A stretch of DNA of 64,000 nucleotides from Microbispora sp. ZYX-F-249 (lineage in GTDB: Bacteria; Actinomycetota; Actinomycetes; Streptosporangiales; Streptosporangiaceae). The notes beneath the pieces are model-generated. The model worked only from the letters and a program-made list of their open reading frames with translations. It had not been told where the DNA came from and ran no database searches. The stretch is taken from positions 248,001 to 312,000 of the forward strand of contig NZ_JBDJAW010000002.1 in assembly GCF_039649665.1 (NCBI RefSeq), written 5' to 3'. Shown here in pieces: positions 17,290 through 26,122 of this stretch. Position 1 is the stretch's first letter; each line of letters opens with the position of its first letter. The translations under genes and the position numbers were made by a program.

Positions 17290-18288
17290 ATGGGGAGCAC
17301 CAATGGGTACGACGCCCTGCTCGTCGTCTCCTTCGGCGGGCCGGAGAAGCCCGAGGACGTCATGCCGTTCCTCGAGAACGTCGTGCGCGGCCGGGGCGTG
17401 CCGCGCGAGCGGCTGCTGGAGGTCGAGGCGCACTACCAGGGGTTCGGCGGGGTCAGCCCGATCAACCGGCAGTGCCGTGACCTGATCGCCGCGCTCGACG
17501 TGGACCTGCCGGTCTATTGGGGCAACCGCAACTGGCACCCGTTCCTGGAGGACACGGTCCGCCGGATGAAGGAGGACGGCGTCCGCAAGGCGGCGGCCTT
17601 CGTCACCGCGGCCTACAGCTCCTACTCCTCCTGCCGGCAGTACCTCGACGACATCGCCCGTGCCCGCGCGGCCGTCCCCGGCGCCCCCGAGATCGTCAAG
17701 CTCCGGCACTACTACGACCACCCCGGGTTCATCGCGGCGATGGCCGATCACACCCGCGAGGCCCTCGGCCGGCTGCCGGAGAGCGACCGCGATCGGGCCC
17801 GGCTCGTGTTCACCGCGCACAGCATCCCCGTCTCCATGGCCCGTACGGCGGGGCCGGCGGGCGGCGCGTACGAGGCCCAGCTCAGGCGGGCCGCCGAGCT
17901 GGTGACGGCCCAGATCGGTGAGGCAGGGCTCGGCGAGGGGCGGGCCTGGGACCTGGTCTGGCAGAGCCGCAGCGGCCCGCCGCAGGTGCCCTGGCTGGAG
18001 CCCGACGTCTGCGACCACCTGGAGGCGCTGTACGCCGAGGGCGTGCGGTCGGCCGTCCTGGTGCCCATCGGGTTCGTCTCCGACCACATGGAGGTCGTCT
18101 ACGACCTCGACGTCGAGGCGGCGGCCACGGCCGAGAAGCTCGGCATGGCCCTCACCAGGGCCTCGACGGCGGGCACCCACCCCCGGTTCGTGTCGATGGT
18201 GGCCGAACTGCTCGCCGAGCCCGAGCCCGCTGCGTGCGCGGCGACCTGCTGCCCGGCGCCCGTGCGGCCCGCCCGCCCGCCGGCCTAG
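17290..18288 (+). CDS. hemH: Ferrochelatase (coproporphyrin III / protoporphyrin type)
   Basis: 332 aa. Inserts Fe2+ into a porphyrin; in actinobacteria this enzyme generally works in the coproporphyrin-dependent haem route (also named CpfC). Markers: LLVVSFGGPEKPEDVMPFL at the N-terminus, the metal-site His in VFTAHSIPVSMA, WQSRSGPPQVPWLEPDV, and PIGFVSDHMEVVYDLD. The C-terminus carries a Cys cluster (CAATCC) consistent with the [2Fe-2S] cluster found in many actinobacterial ferrochelatases; the cluster is inference. ATG 17290 is preferred over an upstream GTG because AAGGTG lies 6 nt before it. Converges on the transglycosylase gene with a 10-bp gap. Confidence 0.95.
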   Translation: MGSTNGYDALLVVSFGGPEKPEDVMPFLENVVRGRGVPRERLLEVEAHYQGFGGVSPINRQCRDLIAALDVDLPVYWGNRNWHPFLEDTVRRMKEDGVRKAAAFVTAAYSSYSSCRQYLDDIARARAAVPGAPEIVKLRHYYDHPGFIAAMADHTREALGRLPESDRDRARLVFTAHSIPVSMARTAGPAGGAYEAQLRRAAELVTAQIGEAGLGEGRAWDLVWQSRSGPPQVPWLEPDVCDHLEALYAEGVRSAVLVPIGFVSDHMEVVYDLDVEAAATAEKLGMALTRASTAGTHPRFVSMVAELLAEPEPAACAATCCPAPVRPARPPA

Positions 18289-18298
18289 GTGCCCGGGA

Positions 18299-19525
18299 TC
18301 AGGAGGCGTACGCGCGGGCGTAGGCGTCGGCGAGGGACAGGACCTTGTTCACGTAGTCCCAGGAGTGGTTGTAGAACCACACGGCCTTCCTGAGCTTCTC
18401 GCCGCCGGCGCCGGCTCCGTTGGCGCACAGGTATTTGGCGGCCGACGGCACCGCGTCATAGGGGCTCCAGATGTCCGCCTCGCCGTCGCCGTCGCCGTCC
18501 ACGCCGTACGCCTTCCAGGTCGCGGGCATGAACTGCATCGGCCCGAGCGCCCCCGCCGACGAGGGGCCGTTGTTGCGGCCGTGGCTGCTCTCGACCTGCC
18601 CGATGGCGGCGAGGACGGTCCACGAGAGGCCGGGGCAGACGGTGGCGGCCCGCTGGTAGAGGTCCAGGTAGCTCCCGGGCCGTCCGACGAGGGCCTGTCC
18701 CGGTGTGGCCGTGGCATGGGGCCGGTCCGCCGCCTGCCCGACCCGGACGACCTGCGCGCCCTTGCCGAGCAGGCGCCTGACCGCCGTGTCGCTCACCTTG
18801 CCCGGGTCGCCGTGGACCAGCACGACGACGCCGCCGGGGAAGCCGAGCCTGCGTCCCAGGTCCTGACTGACCAGGCCGTCCACCCCGGGCAGCCCGAGTG
18901 AGGCCGAGGCCGCGACGCGCAGCCTGGGGCCGCGGTCGATCTGGTACTCCGCGCCGAGCACCATGCCGAGACGCTTGATCGTGGCCACGTCGGCGACCAT
19001 CTCACCCCGGGCGAGCGCGCTCCACACCTCCGGGTGGTCGGCCACGCGCTTGGGCGTCCACGACCGGAACGCGGCCGGGTCGACCGCGAGCAGCCGCAGG
19101 GCCGTGCCCGACACGTGGACCGCGCCGCCGTCGGTCACCGTCACCTTCTGCACGTGCCGCAGCTTGGCGATCTTCAGCAGAGTGCGCTCCGGCACCCGTT
19201 TCGGGGCGATCGCCATCAGGTGCGGCGGCGTTACCTGCACGCCGGGCCCGCCGACGACGGGCGCGCTCGACGGCAGCGTGCGGTCGGGCACGAGGCTTCC
19301 CGCCGTCGCCCGCGCGGCCGGAGGCGGATCGCCCGCCCGCGCCCCGTCGGTCTCCGCCCGTGCCGCGTCCTGCCCCGGACGGCCGCCGCCCGCAGCCAGC
19401 GCGCCCCTGTCCGGCCAGGTGACCAGGAAGGCGGTACCCGCGGTGATGACGCAGAGGATCACGACGGCGAGGCCGGTCACGATCGGGCGGAGCCGCGCGG
19501 AGGCGGCATGAGTGGGTGTCCTCAC
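18299..19525 (-). CDS. Membrane-anchored/secreted lytic transglycosylase (SLT domain)
   Basis: 408 aa. An N-terminal hydrophobic helix (PIVTGLAVVILCVITAGTAFLV) acts as signal or anchor, then a Pro/Ala linker and a middle region with alternating beta/alpha elements. A C-terminal SLT domain (about 285-400) carries the catalytic Glu in LAAIGQVESSHG and the downstream GALGPMQFMPATW and YDAVPSAAKYLC. A DGDGDGEAD acidic loop could bind calcium. It would cleave peptidoglycan glycan strands outside the membrane. The start is a GTG with AGGGG 5 nt upstream. Divergent from the MFS gene. Confidence 0.9.
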   Translation of the reverse strand: MRTPTHAASARLRPIVTGLAVVILCVITAGTAFLVTWPDRGALAAGGGRPGQDAARAETDGARAGDPPPAARATAGSLVPDRTLPSSAPVVGGPGVQVTPPHLMAIAPKRVPERTLLKIAKLRHVQKVTVTDGGAVHVSGTALRLLAVDPAAFRSWTPKRVADHPEVWSALARGEMVADVATIKRLGMVLGAEYQIDRGPRLRVAASASLGLPGVDGLVSQDLGRRLGFPGGVVVLVHGDPGKVSDTAVRRLLGKGAQVVRVGQAADRPHATATPGQALVGRPGSYLDLYQRAATVCPGLSWTVLAAIGQVESSHGRNNGPSSAGALGPMQFMPATWKAYGVDGDGDGEADIWSPYDAVPSAAKYLCANGAGAGGEKLRKAVWFYNHSWDYVNKVLSLADAYARAYAS

Positions 19526-19701
19526 CTCAGCCCCTGCACCCCCGACCCGGAAAAATCACTTGCCTCATGATATGCGGGTAGGCGATAACCAAACCGGAGA
19601 CAAACGCCGTCCGCGTGTCCCGGGGTCGCCCCGGGACCGCCGCCGCTGTCGAACGGCCGGCCCGGACGCACACGCACCACCGTGCGGAAGGGAAACACAC
19701 C

Positions 19702-20892
19702 ATGGTCGGGCCGTATCGGGGGCTGTTCGGCACGCCCGGAGTCAAGGGCTTCGTCATCTCCGGGTTCATCGGGCGCGCGCCCATGTCGATGCTCGGCATC
19801 GGCGTCATCCTGCTGATCTCCGCGGTCACCGGGTCGTACGCGACCGCCGGGGCGGTCTCGGCCGCCGTGTCGCTCGCGTTCGCGGTCGCCGCGCCCCTGT
19901 CGGGGCGGCTGGTGGACCGGTTCGGCCAGGCGAAGGTCCTCGTCCCGTTCATCCTCCTGCACGCCGTCTCGATCACCGCCCTGATGCTCTGCGCGCACGC
20001 CGGGGCACCCCAGTGGACGCTGTACGCCACGGGCGTGGCGTCCGGAGCGACCGGCCTTTCGCTGGGCTCGATGGTCCGGGCCCGCTGGTCCTACGTGCTC
20101 AAGGACTCCGGCCGGCTGCACACCGCGTTCTCGTTCGAGTCGGTGGCCGACGAGGTCATCTTCGTCGGCGGGCCGGCCTTCGTGACCGCGCTCACCACGG
20201 GCGTCAACGCGTACGCCGGGCTGATCGCCACCATCGTCCTTGCCCTGGCGGGCACCCTCGCCTTCGCCTGCTTCCGCGCCACGGAACCGCCGGCCGTACG
20301 CCACCGGAGCACGGGCCGGTCCCCGATCGCGATCCCCGGCGTCGCGATGCTGTCGGCCGTCTTCCTCGCCATGGGGGCGGTGTTCGGCTCGATCGACATC
20401 ATCACGGTCGCCTTCGCCGACGAGCACGGCAGCAAGGCGGCGTCCGGCTTCCTGCTCGCCTCGATCGCGGCCGGCAGCATGGTCTCCGGCCTGTGGTTCG
20501 GCTCCCGCCAGTGGAAGATCAGCCTGCGCAGCCGTTTCGTCCGCGGGCTGTCGCTGTTCGCGGCCGGGCTCACGCCCGTGCTGCTGATGGACGACATCCG
20601 GGCGATGGCTCCCGCGCTCTTCCTCGCCGGCCTGTCGATCTCCCCCACGCTCATCACGGGGTTCTCCCTCGTGGAACGGATGGTCCCGGCCGGGCAGCTC
20701 ACCGAGGGCATGGCGTGGATCTCCACGGCCCTCGGGCTCGGGGTGGCCGCCGGCGCGTGGGCGGGCGGGCGGCTGACCGACCTGTTCGGCGCGTCCAACG
20801 CGTACGGTTTCTCCTACGCCTGCGCGCTGCTCGCGGTGGTGGCGGGCCTCGGCGGCTCCGCGCTGGTCCGGAGGCGTCAGTACACCGGCTGA
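19702..20892 (+). CDS. MFS transporter
   Basis: 396 aa with about 12 hydrophobic segments and the MFS loop signature between helices 2 and 3 (GRLVDRFGQAKVL). Start at ATG 19702 with GGAAGGG upstream; an earlier in-frame start at 19615 would add a hydrophilic stretch unlike the family. Substrate not determinable. A possible promoter is TTGCCT (19560-19565) with a 17-bp spacer to CGATAA (19583-19588). The following flavoenzyme gene is 88 bp downstream on the same strand and may be co-transcribed. Confidence 0.9.
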   Translation: MVGPYRGLFGTPGVKGFVISGFIGRAPMSMLGIGVILLISAVTGSYATAGAVSAAVSLAFAVAAPLSGRLVDRFGQAKVLVPFILLHAVSITALMLCAHAGAPQWTLYATGVASGATGLSLGSMVRARWSYVLKDSGRLHTAFSFESVADEVIFVGGPAFVTALTTGVNAYAGLIATIVLALAGTLAFACFRATEPPAVRHRSTGRSPIAIPGVAMLSAVFLAMGAVFGSIDIITVAFADEHGSKAASGFLLASIAAGSMVSGLWFGSRQWKISLRSRFVRGLSLFAAGLTPVLLMDDIRAMAPALFLAGLSISPTLITGFSLVERMVPAGQLTEGMAWISTALGLGVAAGAWAGGRLTDLFGASNAYGFSYACALLAVVAGLGGSALVRRRQYTG

Positions 20893-20980
20893 GCGCCCGG
20901 CCGCAGGCCCATAGGCAGCCGGCCCGGTCATGAGTAATGTTCATGTTCACCCCGGGGCAGGCGCCGGGGCGAGGAGGATC

Positions 20981-22273
20981 ATGGACGCCTTCGTCAACTG
21001 GGCGCGCAACCAGTCGGTCACCCCCGCGGAGGTCCGCACCCCCGCGTCCGCGGCCGAGGTCGCCGACGCCGTACGGGACGCCGCCAGGACCGGCCGGCGG
21101 GTCCGCATGACCGGCACGGGGCACTCGTTCACCGGGGTCGCGCTGACCGACGGCATCCTGCTGCGGCCCGGCGCGCTGACCGGCGTCCTCGACGCGGGCG
21201 ACGGATGGGTCAAGGTCGCCGCGGGCACCCCGCTCCACGCGCTCAACGAGGAGCTCCACCGGCGCGGCCTGGCGCTGGCCAACATGGGCGACATCACGGC
21301 CCAGACCGCCGCCGGGGCGATCCAGACCGGGACCCACGGCACCGGCAGGCACGTCGGCGGCCTCGCCGACCAGGTCGTCGAGCTGGAGATGGTCCTCGCC
21401 GACGGCTCCGTGACGACCGTGCGCGAGGGCGACCTGTTCGACGCCGCCCGGGTGGGCCTCGGCGCGCTGGGCGTGCTGACCGCGGTCACCTTCCGGGTCG
21501 AGCCCGCGTTCCTGCTGCGGGCCCGCCGAGAGCCGATGGCGTTCAGCCGGATCCTCGAGACGCTCGGCGACCTGACGGAGACCGACGACCACCTCGACTT
21601 CTTCTGGCTCCCCCACACCGACACCTGCCTGGTCAAGCGCAACAACCGCGACGCCGGACCGGCCCGGCCTCCCGCGGCGTTCAAGCGGTGGCTCGACAAC
21701 GTCTTCCTGGAGAACACGCTGTTCGGCGCCGCCTGCGCCCTCGGGGCCCGCTTCCCCGGCGCGGTGCCCACGATCAACGGGGTCTCCGCGCGCGTGCTCG
21801 GCACGTCGGAGTCCGTCGACGCGTCCCACCGGGTCTTCACCTCGGTGCGGGAGGTCCGCTTCCTGGAGATGGAGTACGCCGTGCCGCGCCACCACCTCGC
21901 CCAGGCCCTGCGCGAGACGCGGGACCTCGTGGAGCGGTCGGGCTGGCCGATCACCTTCCCCGTCGAGGTGCGGGTCACGCCGCCCTCGGACGCCTGGCTG
22001 TCCACCGCGTACGGCAGGCCCTCGGCGTACGTCGCCTGCCACGTCTACCGCCAGGCCCCCAACCCCGCGTACTTCGAGGGCGTGGAGGAGATCATGGTCA
22101 GGCTGGGGGGCCGGCCGCACTGGGGCAAGCTGCACACCCGGGACGCGGACTACCTGCGTACCGTGTATCCGAGGTTCGGCGACTTCCTCGCGCTGCGCCG
22201 CGAATTGGACCCGGACGGGCTGTTCGCCAACGATTACCTCGACCGCGTGCTCGGCGCGTCGCGGGAAGCCTGA
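20981..22273 (+). CDS. FAD-linked D-arabinono-1,4-lactone oxidase family protein
   Basis: 430 aa member of the VAO/ALO flavoprotein family. The N-terminal FAD-binding domain contains MTGTGHSFTGVALTDG (the GxGHS loop whose His commonly carries covalent FAD) and AAGAIQTGTHGTG. The C-terminal ALO domain includes GGRPHWGKLHTRDADYL and LDPDGLFANDYLDRVLG. Relatives oxidise aldonolactones or alditols with O2, giving ascorbate-like products and H2O2; the substrate here is unknown. The ATG at 20981 is chosen because GAGGAGGATC directly precedes it; an earlier start at 20930 lacks such a site. Confidence 0.92.
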   Translation: MDAFVNWARNQSVTPAEVRTPASAAEVADAVRDAARTGRRVRMTGTGHSFTGVALTDGILLRPGALTGVLDAGDGWVKVAAGTPLHALNEELHRRGLALANMGDITAQTAAGAIQTGTHGTGRHVGGLADQVVELEMVLADGSVTTVREGDLFDAARVGLGALGVLTAVTFRVEPAFLLRARREPMAFSRILETLGDLTETDDHLDFFWLPHTDTCLVKRNNRDAGPARPPAAFKRWLDNVFLENTLFGAACALGARFPGAVPTINGVSARVLGTSESVDASHRVFTSVREVRFLEMEYAVPRHHLAQALRETRDLVERSGWPITFPVEVRVTPPSDAWLSTAYGRPSAYVACHVYRQAPNPAYFEGVEEIMVRLGGRPHWGKLHTRDADYLRTVYPRFGDFLALRRELDPDGLFANDYLDRVLGASREA

Positions 22274-22773
22274 CCCCATCCCCGCGTAAAGTCCCTCTCC
22301 ACGGTCCGGCGTCTTCCGCGTGTCGCGTTGCCCGCGCCGGCCCTCGGGCAGGCACATTGCGGAGCACGGGCACACCAGAGCCCGGCGCGCCACTCGAACC
22401 CGAGGGAGCAAGCAGGAATGAGACCCTCCCGCAGGTCCGGCCGCACGGCGTACGGCACGGTCACGGCGCCGTGCGCCACGCCCGCGCCGTACGGACGGGC
22501 GGTGGGCGCGCACCACCTGAGGAGACACGACCCTCGCTCTCGCCTTCTGGGCCGGATCGGCGGCGCGGCCGCCATCCGTGGACTGCCGCTCCCACACGAC
22601 CGACAGGTTGCGGAAAGGTGAACGCGAAAAATGTGACCGGGGTCACAACATCTGCCTCGCCCCCTGGCGAGGCGATGTTCGGACATGCCGGGTACGGTGC
22701 TGGAAGGCAACCGGCTCACGCGAGAGACTCAAGGGTCCGGGGGAAGACAGAGCACGACGACGAAGGGACTCGC
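22274..22773. other. 500-bp leader region of sepH without a supported gene
   Basis: The region holds a Crp-type palindrome (22632-22647) and a GCCTCGC-N6-GCGAGGC hairpin (22654-22673). A 67-codon ORF starting at ATG 22418 exists, but composition and lack of similarity leave it unsupported. No RNA gene recognised. Confidence 0.6.
22632..22647. promoter_or_regulatory. Crp-type binding site upstream of sepH
   Basis: TGTGA-CCGGGG-TCACA is an exact match to the TGTGA-N6-TCACA consensus used by cAMP-receptor proteins, including actinobacterial Crp. It is centred about 134 bp upstream of the sepH start. A Crp site here would link septation control to cAMP signalling; occupancy is inferred from sequence only. 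Confidence 0.6.
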
Positions 22774-25323
22774 ATGCAGGAGCTCCGTCTCGTCGCGGTT
22801 AGTGAGGACGGAACGTACCTCGTCCTGGCGACGGCCGGGCGGGGCACGCGCTTCACGCTGCCCGTCGACGACCGGCTCCGCGCTGCCGTCCGCGGCAACT
22901 TCTCCCGTCTCGGCCAGTACGAGATCGAAGTGGAGAGCCCGTTGCGTCCCAAGGAGATCCAGGCGCGCATCCGTGCCGGCGAGACGGCTGAGGAGATCGC
23001 GGCCACCGCCGGCATTCCGGTGGAGAGAGTCCGCTGGTTCGAGGGGCCGGTTCTCCAGGAGCGCGAGTACATGGCCCAGCAGGCCCAGCGGGTCTCGGTC
23101 CGGATGCCCGGCGAGACGACCCCCGGGCCCACGCTCGGCGAGCTGGTCGCCGAGCGGCTGACCCGGCGCGGCGTGCCCGCCGACGAGATCGACTGGGACT
23201 CCGCCAAGCGCGACGACAACCTGTGGCGGGTGCGGCTCGGCTTCGTCTGGAACGGTCACACCCGGCACGCCGAGTGGCTCTTCGACCCGCGCCGCCGCCA
23301 CATCACCCCCAACGACGACGAGGCCATGCGCCTGTCGGCGGCCGAGTACGTCGAGCCGGAGCGGGACGACGCCACCGTGCGGCCCTTCGTGCCCCGCCTC
23401 GCGTCCAAGCTCGCCCCGGTGCCGCCGCTGCCCCAGGAGACCTATCCGGCCCGCGACGAGCGCGGTCTCGGCGTGCCCGCCGTACGTCCCGAGCCCGTGC
23501 GCTCCGAGCCGGCCGCGCTGGCCGAGCCCGTGCCGCCGCCGCGGCTGAGCCCGCCGCTGCGCGCGGAGCCCGGCCGCGCGGAGTCCGGACGGCCGGAGCT
23601 GTACGCGGACGAGCCCGCGGCGTACCGGCCCGAACTGACCCCGGTGCCCTTCCGGCTGCCGCAGTCGCTCATCGCCGCCCCCGACCCCGTGCCCGCCGCC
23701 GACGCCAGGGTGGAGCGCCCGGTTGAGGCCGCGGTGGAGACCACAGCGGAGACCGCCGGGGAGCCCTCCCGGGTCGTTCCGCAGGCTGCGGACACTCGGG
23801 CCGTCGCCGGCCGGGAGGCCGCCGGAGACGGCGCGGGCCGCGAGGACGGTCAGGACGCGGTGGAACGGCAGGCCGCGTCCCAGCCCGTCGCCGACGCCAC
23901 GCCCGTGCCCGCGGCGGACGCCGGGGTGCAAAGCCCGCCCTCCGGTGCGACCGGTCCGGCCGATGCCGCCCCTGTCCAGCCCGGCACGCCACGACCAGCC
24001 GCCGCGGAGGCCACTGCTGAGGCCACTGCTGAGGCCACCGTCGCCACATCGGCGCCGGGCCGGCAGGAGCCCCTCGCGAACGCTGCGGCGTCCGCCGCCG
24101 AGACCACCGCCACCGGGCCGTCGTCCCACCCGCAGGAGCCCGCCGCGAACGCTGCGGCGTCCGCCGGCGTCACCACGACGCCATCCGGCCCCACGGGCAC
24201 ACCCGCGGACACGCAGGAGGCCGGGCGCCCCGCGACGCCCGCGGACGTGTCGTCCGCCGAGCACTCCACGGCGCCCACCGGCACCGCGACGACCACGGGC
24301 ACCACGACCACGGGCACCACGACCGCCGGCATCACCACCGTCGGCACCACGACCGTCGGCACGGCGGCGGCGCTGGACCCCGTCCCGGCCGGCACCGCGA
24401 CGACGGACTCCGGGGCGACCGTCCCCGGGGCCGCGGACGCCGTGGCCGCCGATCAAGGAGGCGGTGCCGGCGCAGCCGCGGCAGCGGTCCCGGCCGCTCC
24501 CACCGGCACGGACGTGCCCGGCGCGGCTGACGCCCCCCGTGCGGCTGCCGAGGCCGAGCACCCGGCCGCGTCCGATGCGGGCACGGAGACCGGCACAGGC
24601 GCAGGAGCCGGCACAGGCGTGGACACCGGCACGGCGGCGGCACCGGACCCCGTCCCGGCCGGCACCGCGACGACGGACTCCGGGGCGAGCGTCTCCGGGG
24701 ACGCGGACGCCGCGGCCGCCGCAGGCGGCGCCACGGACGAGGCCACAGCGGCGGTCGCGGTTCCCGCCGCCGTCCCCGCACCCGCTCCACCCGCGGAGCC
24801 CGTAACGGAGCCCGCCGCCCGGCCGGCGGCAGACACCGCGACGGGCGTGCCCGCGGAGTCCACCACGGAGTCCACCACGGAGCCCACAGCGGAGCCCGCG
24901 ACGGCGCCCGCTGCCCCGCCGGCGGCAGACACCGCGGCGAGCGTGCCCGCGGAGCCTGCGGCGGCCCCTTCCACCCCTGCCTCTTCCGCTCCCACCCCTG
25001 CCGCTGCGGCGGCGGAGGCCGCGACGGCCGCTCAGGCTCCGGCGCAGCCGGCCGCCGGGGCCTCACCCGCGCGGCAGGCTCCGGCTCCCACCCCGGCTGC
25101 CCGTACGGGTGACTCCGGGAAGCGTGCGGGCGACGGGCCCAAGGACGGCGCGAAGGAGACGCAGAAGGACGCCCCCAAGGACGCCCCGAAGGACGCCAAG
25201 CCCGAGACGCCCGCTCCGCCCGTGCCGAAGCCGGCTCCCCCGCGTCCCCGCAAGTCGCGCGGACGCCGGGCCTCGGTGCCGACCTGGGACGAGATCATGT
25301 TCGGCGCCCGCAAGCAGGACTGA
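22774..25323 (+). CDS. sepH: SepH-type septation protein with very long low-complexity linker
   Basis: 849 aa from ATG 22774 (AAGGGA upstream); the frame is open further 5' but that part is antisense-like noise over the oxidase gene. Residues 1-~165 are the DUF3071/SepH domain with an HTH (KEIQARIRAGETAEEIAATA, RVRWFEGPVLQEREYMAQQA) and VWNGHTRHAEWLFDPRRRHI. The last ~20 residues hold the conserved RASVPTWDEIMFG tail. Known role: SepH binds FtsZ and stimulates its assembly during division and sporulation. Streptomyces SepH is about 340 aa; here some 500 extra residues of Ala/Pro/Thr/Gly-rich sequence with internal repeats separate the two conserved ends. No frameshift is seen, and the DNA keeps one frame throughout. 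Confidence 0.93.
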   Translation: MQELRLVAVSEDGTYLVLATAGRGTRFTLPVDDRLRAAVRGNFSRLGQYEIEVESPLRPKEIQARIRAGETAEEIAATAGIPVERVRWFEGPVLQEREYMAQQAQRVSVRMPGETTPGPTLGELVAERLTRRGVPADEIDWDSAKRDDNLWRVRLGFVWNGHTRHAEWLFDPRRRHITPNDDEAMRLSAAEYVEPERDDATVRPFVPRLASKLAPVPPLPQETYPARDERGLGVPAVRPEPVRSEPAALAEPVPPPRLSPPLRAEPGRAESGRPELYADEPAAYRPELTPVPFRLPQSLIAAPDPVPAADARVERPVEAAVETTAETAGEPSRVVPQAADTRAVAGREAAGDGAGREDGQDAVERQAASQPVADATPVPAADAGVQSPPSGATGPADAAPVQPGTPRPAAAEATAEATAEATVATSAPGRQEPLANAAASAAETTATGPSSHPQEPAANAAASAGVTTTPSGPTGTPADTQEAGRPATPADVSSAEHSTAPTGTATTTGTTTTGTTTAGITTVGTTTVGTAAALDPVPAGTATTDSGATVPGAADAVAADQGGGAGAAAAAVPAAPTGTDVPGAADAPRAAAEAEHPAASDAGTETGTGAGAGTGVDTGTAAAPDPVPAGTATTDSGASVSGDADAAAAAGGATDEATAAVAVPAAVPAPAPPAEPVTEPAARPAADTATGVPAESTTESTTEPTAEPATAPAAPPAADTAASVPAEPAAAPSTPASSAPTPAAAAAEAATAAQAPAQPAAGASPARQAPAPTPAARTGDSGKRAGDGPKDGAKETQKDAPKDAPKDAKPETPAPPVPKPAPPRPRKSRGRRASVPTWDEIMFGARKQD
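24291..24363 (+). repeat. 15-bp tandem repeats inside sepH linker
   Basis: About five 15-bp units (consensus GACCACGGGCACCAC, degenerating to GACCGTCGGCACCAC), in frame and encoding TTGTT-like pentapeptides. Confidence 0.85.
24361..24688 (+). repeat. 58-bp direct repeat pair inside sepH linker
   Basis: 24361-24418 and 24631-24688 differ at about two positions and encode DPVPAGTATTDSGA twice. The offset of 270 bp is exactly 90 codons, suggesting in-frame duplication of a longer segment. Confidence 0.85.
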
Positions 25324-25400
25324 CCCCGCGGGGCGCCGGGCCTTCGGAGTCCGCTGAGCGGAGTCCGGTGGCGGCATCGGCCGTGATGAACCCGCTGTGG

Positions 25401-25439
25401 AAAGGCCGGCGGGGAGTTGCGAACTCCCCGCCGGCCTTT
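25401..25439 (+). terminator. Terminator downstream of sepH
   Basis: Perfect 18-bp stem (AAAGGCCGGCGGGGAGTT and complement) with a 3-nt GCG loop, 77 bp after the sepH stop codon. The descending arm ends CCGGCCTTT, resembling an intrinsic terminator with a short T run. Confidence 0.9.
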
Positions 25440-25500
25440 CGCACGTCCGCGCGGATGCCCGGATGGCCCCCCTTCGCACGCCCGCGCGGATGCCCTGCCG

Positions 25501-25561
25501 CGCACGAGGGCCGGCCGCACGAGGGTCGGCCGCGCATGAGGGCCGGCCGCGGCGAGGGCCG
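25501..25561. repeat. 15-bp GC-rich tandem repeats
   Basis: Units CGCACGAGGGCCGGC (25501-25515) and CGCACGAGGGTCGGC (25516-25530), then two diverged units to 25561. They sit between the sepH terminator and the doubtful secreted ORF; no coding role. Confidence 0.7.
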
Positions 25562-25740
25562 TTGCCGGCCCCGTCTCCCGGCATCGCACGCGACCAGCCC
25601 ATGTCGGACCGTCCGGAACAGTTCCGGACGATCATCAGCCTTGTCCCGCGGCTCGTCGATCGACAGTCTTCCGTGGTGTTCCCCTCTTCCCCTCACGGAG
25701 GTTCTTCTCGCATCGACGATCACGCTGGGAACGTTTCCGT

Positions 25741-25995
25741 GTGCTCGCGGCGGCCGCTCTGGTGACCGCAGGCACGCTGGTCGCGCTCCCCCCGGCATCG
25801 CATGCGGCGGTCACGGGGCCACCGCCGCAGGCGTTGATCGCCGGGCGGCCGGGTGCCGGGCCGGCATCCGGCCGCTCCTACACGGAAGGCACGATCCCCC
25901 TCGGCGTCCACTACCGCTGGGACGCCGGCCGCGGCCTCGACGCGGGGTTCAACCCGGGTGATTTCGTCTACGTGACCATGCGCGACCAGGGATAG
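25741..25995 (+). pseudogene. Possible remnant of a small secreted protein
   Basis: An 84-codon frame from GTG 25741 begins with a good signal-peptide core (LAAAALVTAGTLVALPPASHA, with AxA-like cleavage site SHAAV) but lacks the basic N-terminus and a nearby ribosome site. The frame continues upstream through RRSRWERFR, the expected charged n-region, yet no start codon is found there. A CACGGAGG ribosome-like site at about 25694-25701 belongs to a different frame. Together this suggests a gene whose start was lost by mutation or frameshift. The mature part (VHYRWDAGRGLDAGFNPGDF) is not recognised. It may alternatively be a real 84-aa protein. Confidence 0.35.
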
Positions 25996-26122
25996 GAGCC
26001 AACCACCACCTCCGGACCCTCCGGGCGGCGAAATCCGCTGACCCGGAGGAGTGCCTCGCGTCACCGGTCTTTGTTAGTGTTTCGCCCGGATCGACGCCGT
26101 AGCGGGGCTTGGGAGGATCGTC

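Larger units (their letters stand above)
25324..26122. other. 800-bp region with repeats and a doubtful secreted ORF
   Basis: It contains the sepH terminator (25401-25439), a 20-bp direct repeat (25441-25460 and 25476-25495, one mismatch) and a GC-rich tandem array (25501-25561). An 84-codon ORF with a signal-peptide-like start (25741-25995) is listed separately. No other gene is supported. Confidence 0.6.

Noticed and set aside
22418-22621. 67-codon ORF in the sepH leader
   Set aside because: Start preceded by only a weak AGGA run, Arg/Gly-rich random composition, no recognisable domain.
21205-22773. 5' extension of the sepH reading frame to give 1372 codons
   Set aside because: The extension is an out-of-frame reading of the lactone-oxidase gene; ATG 22774 has a ribosome site and begins the conserved SepH domain.
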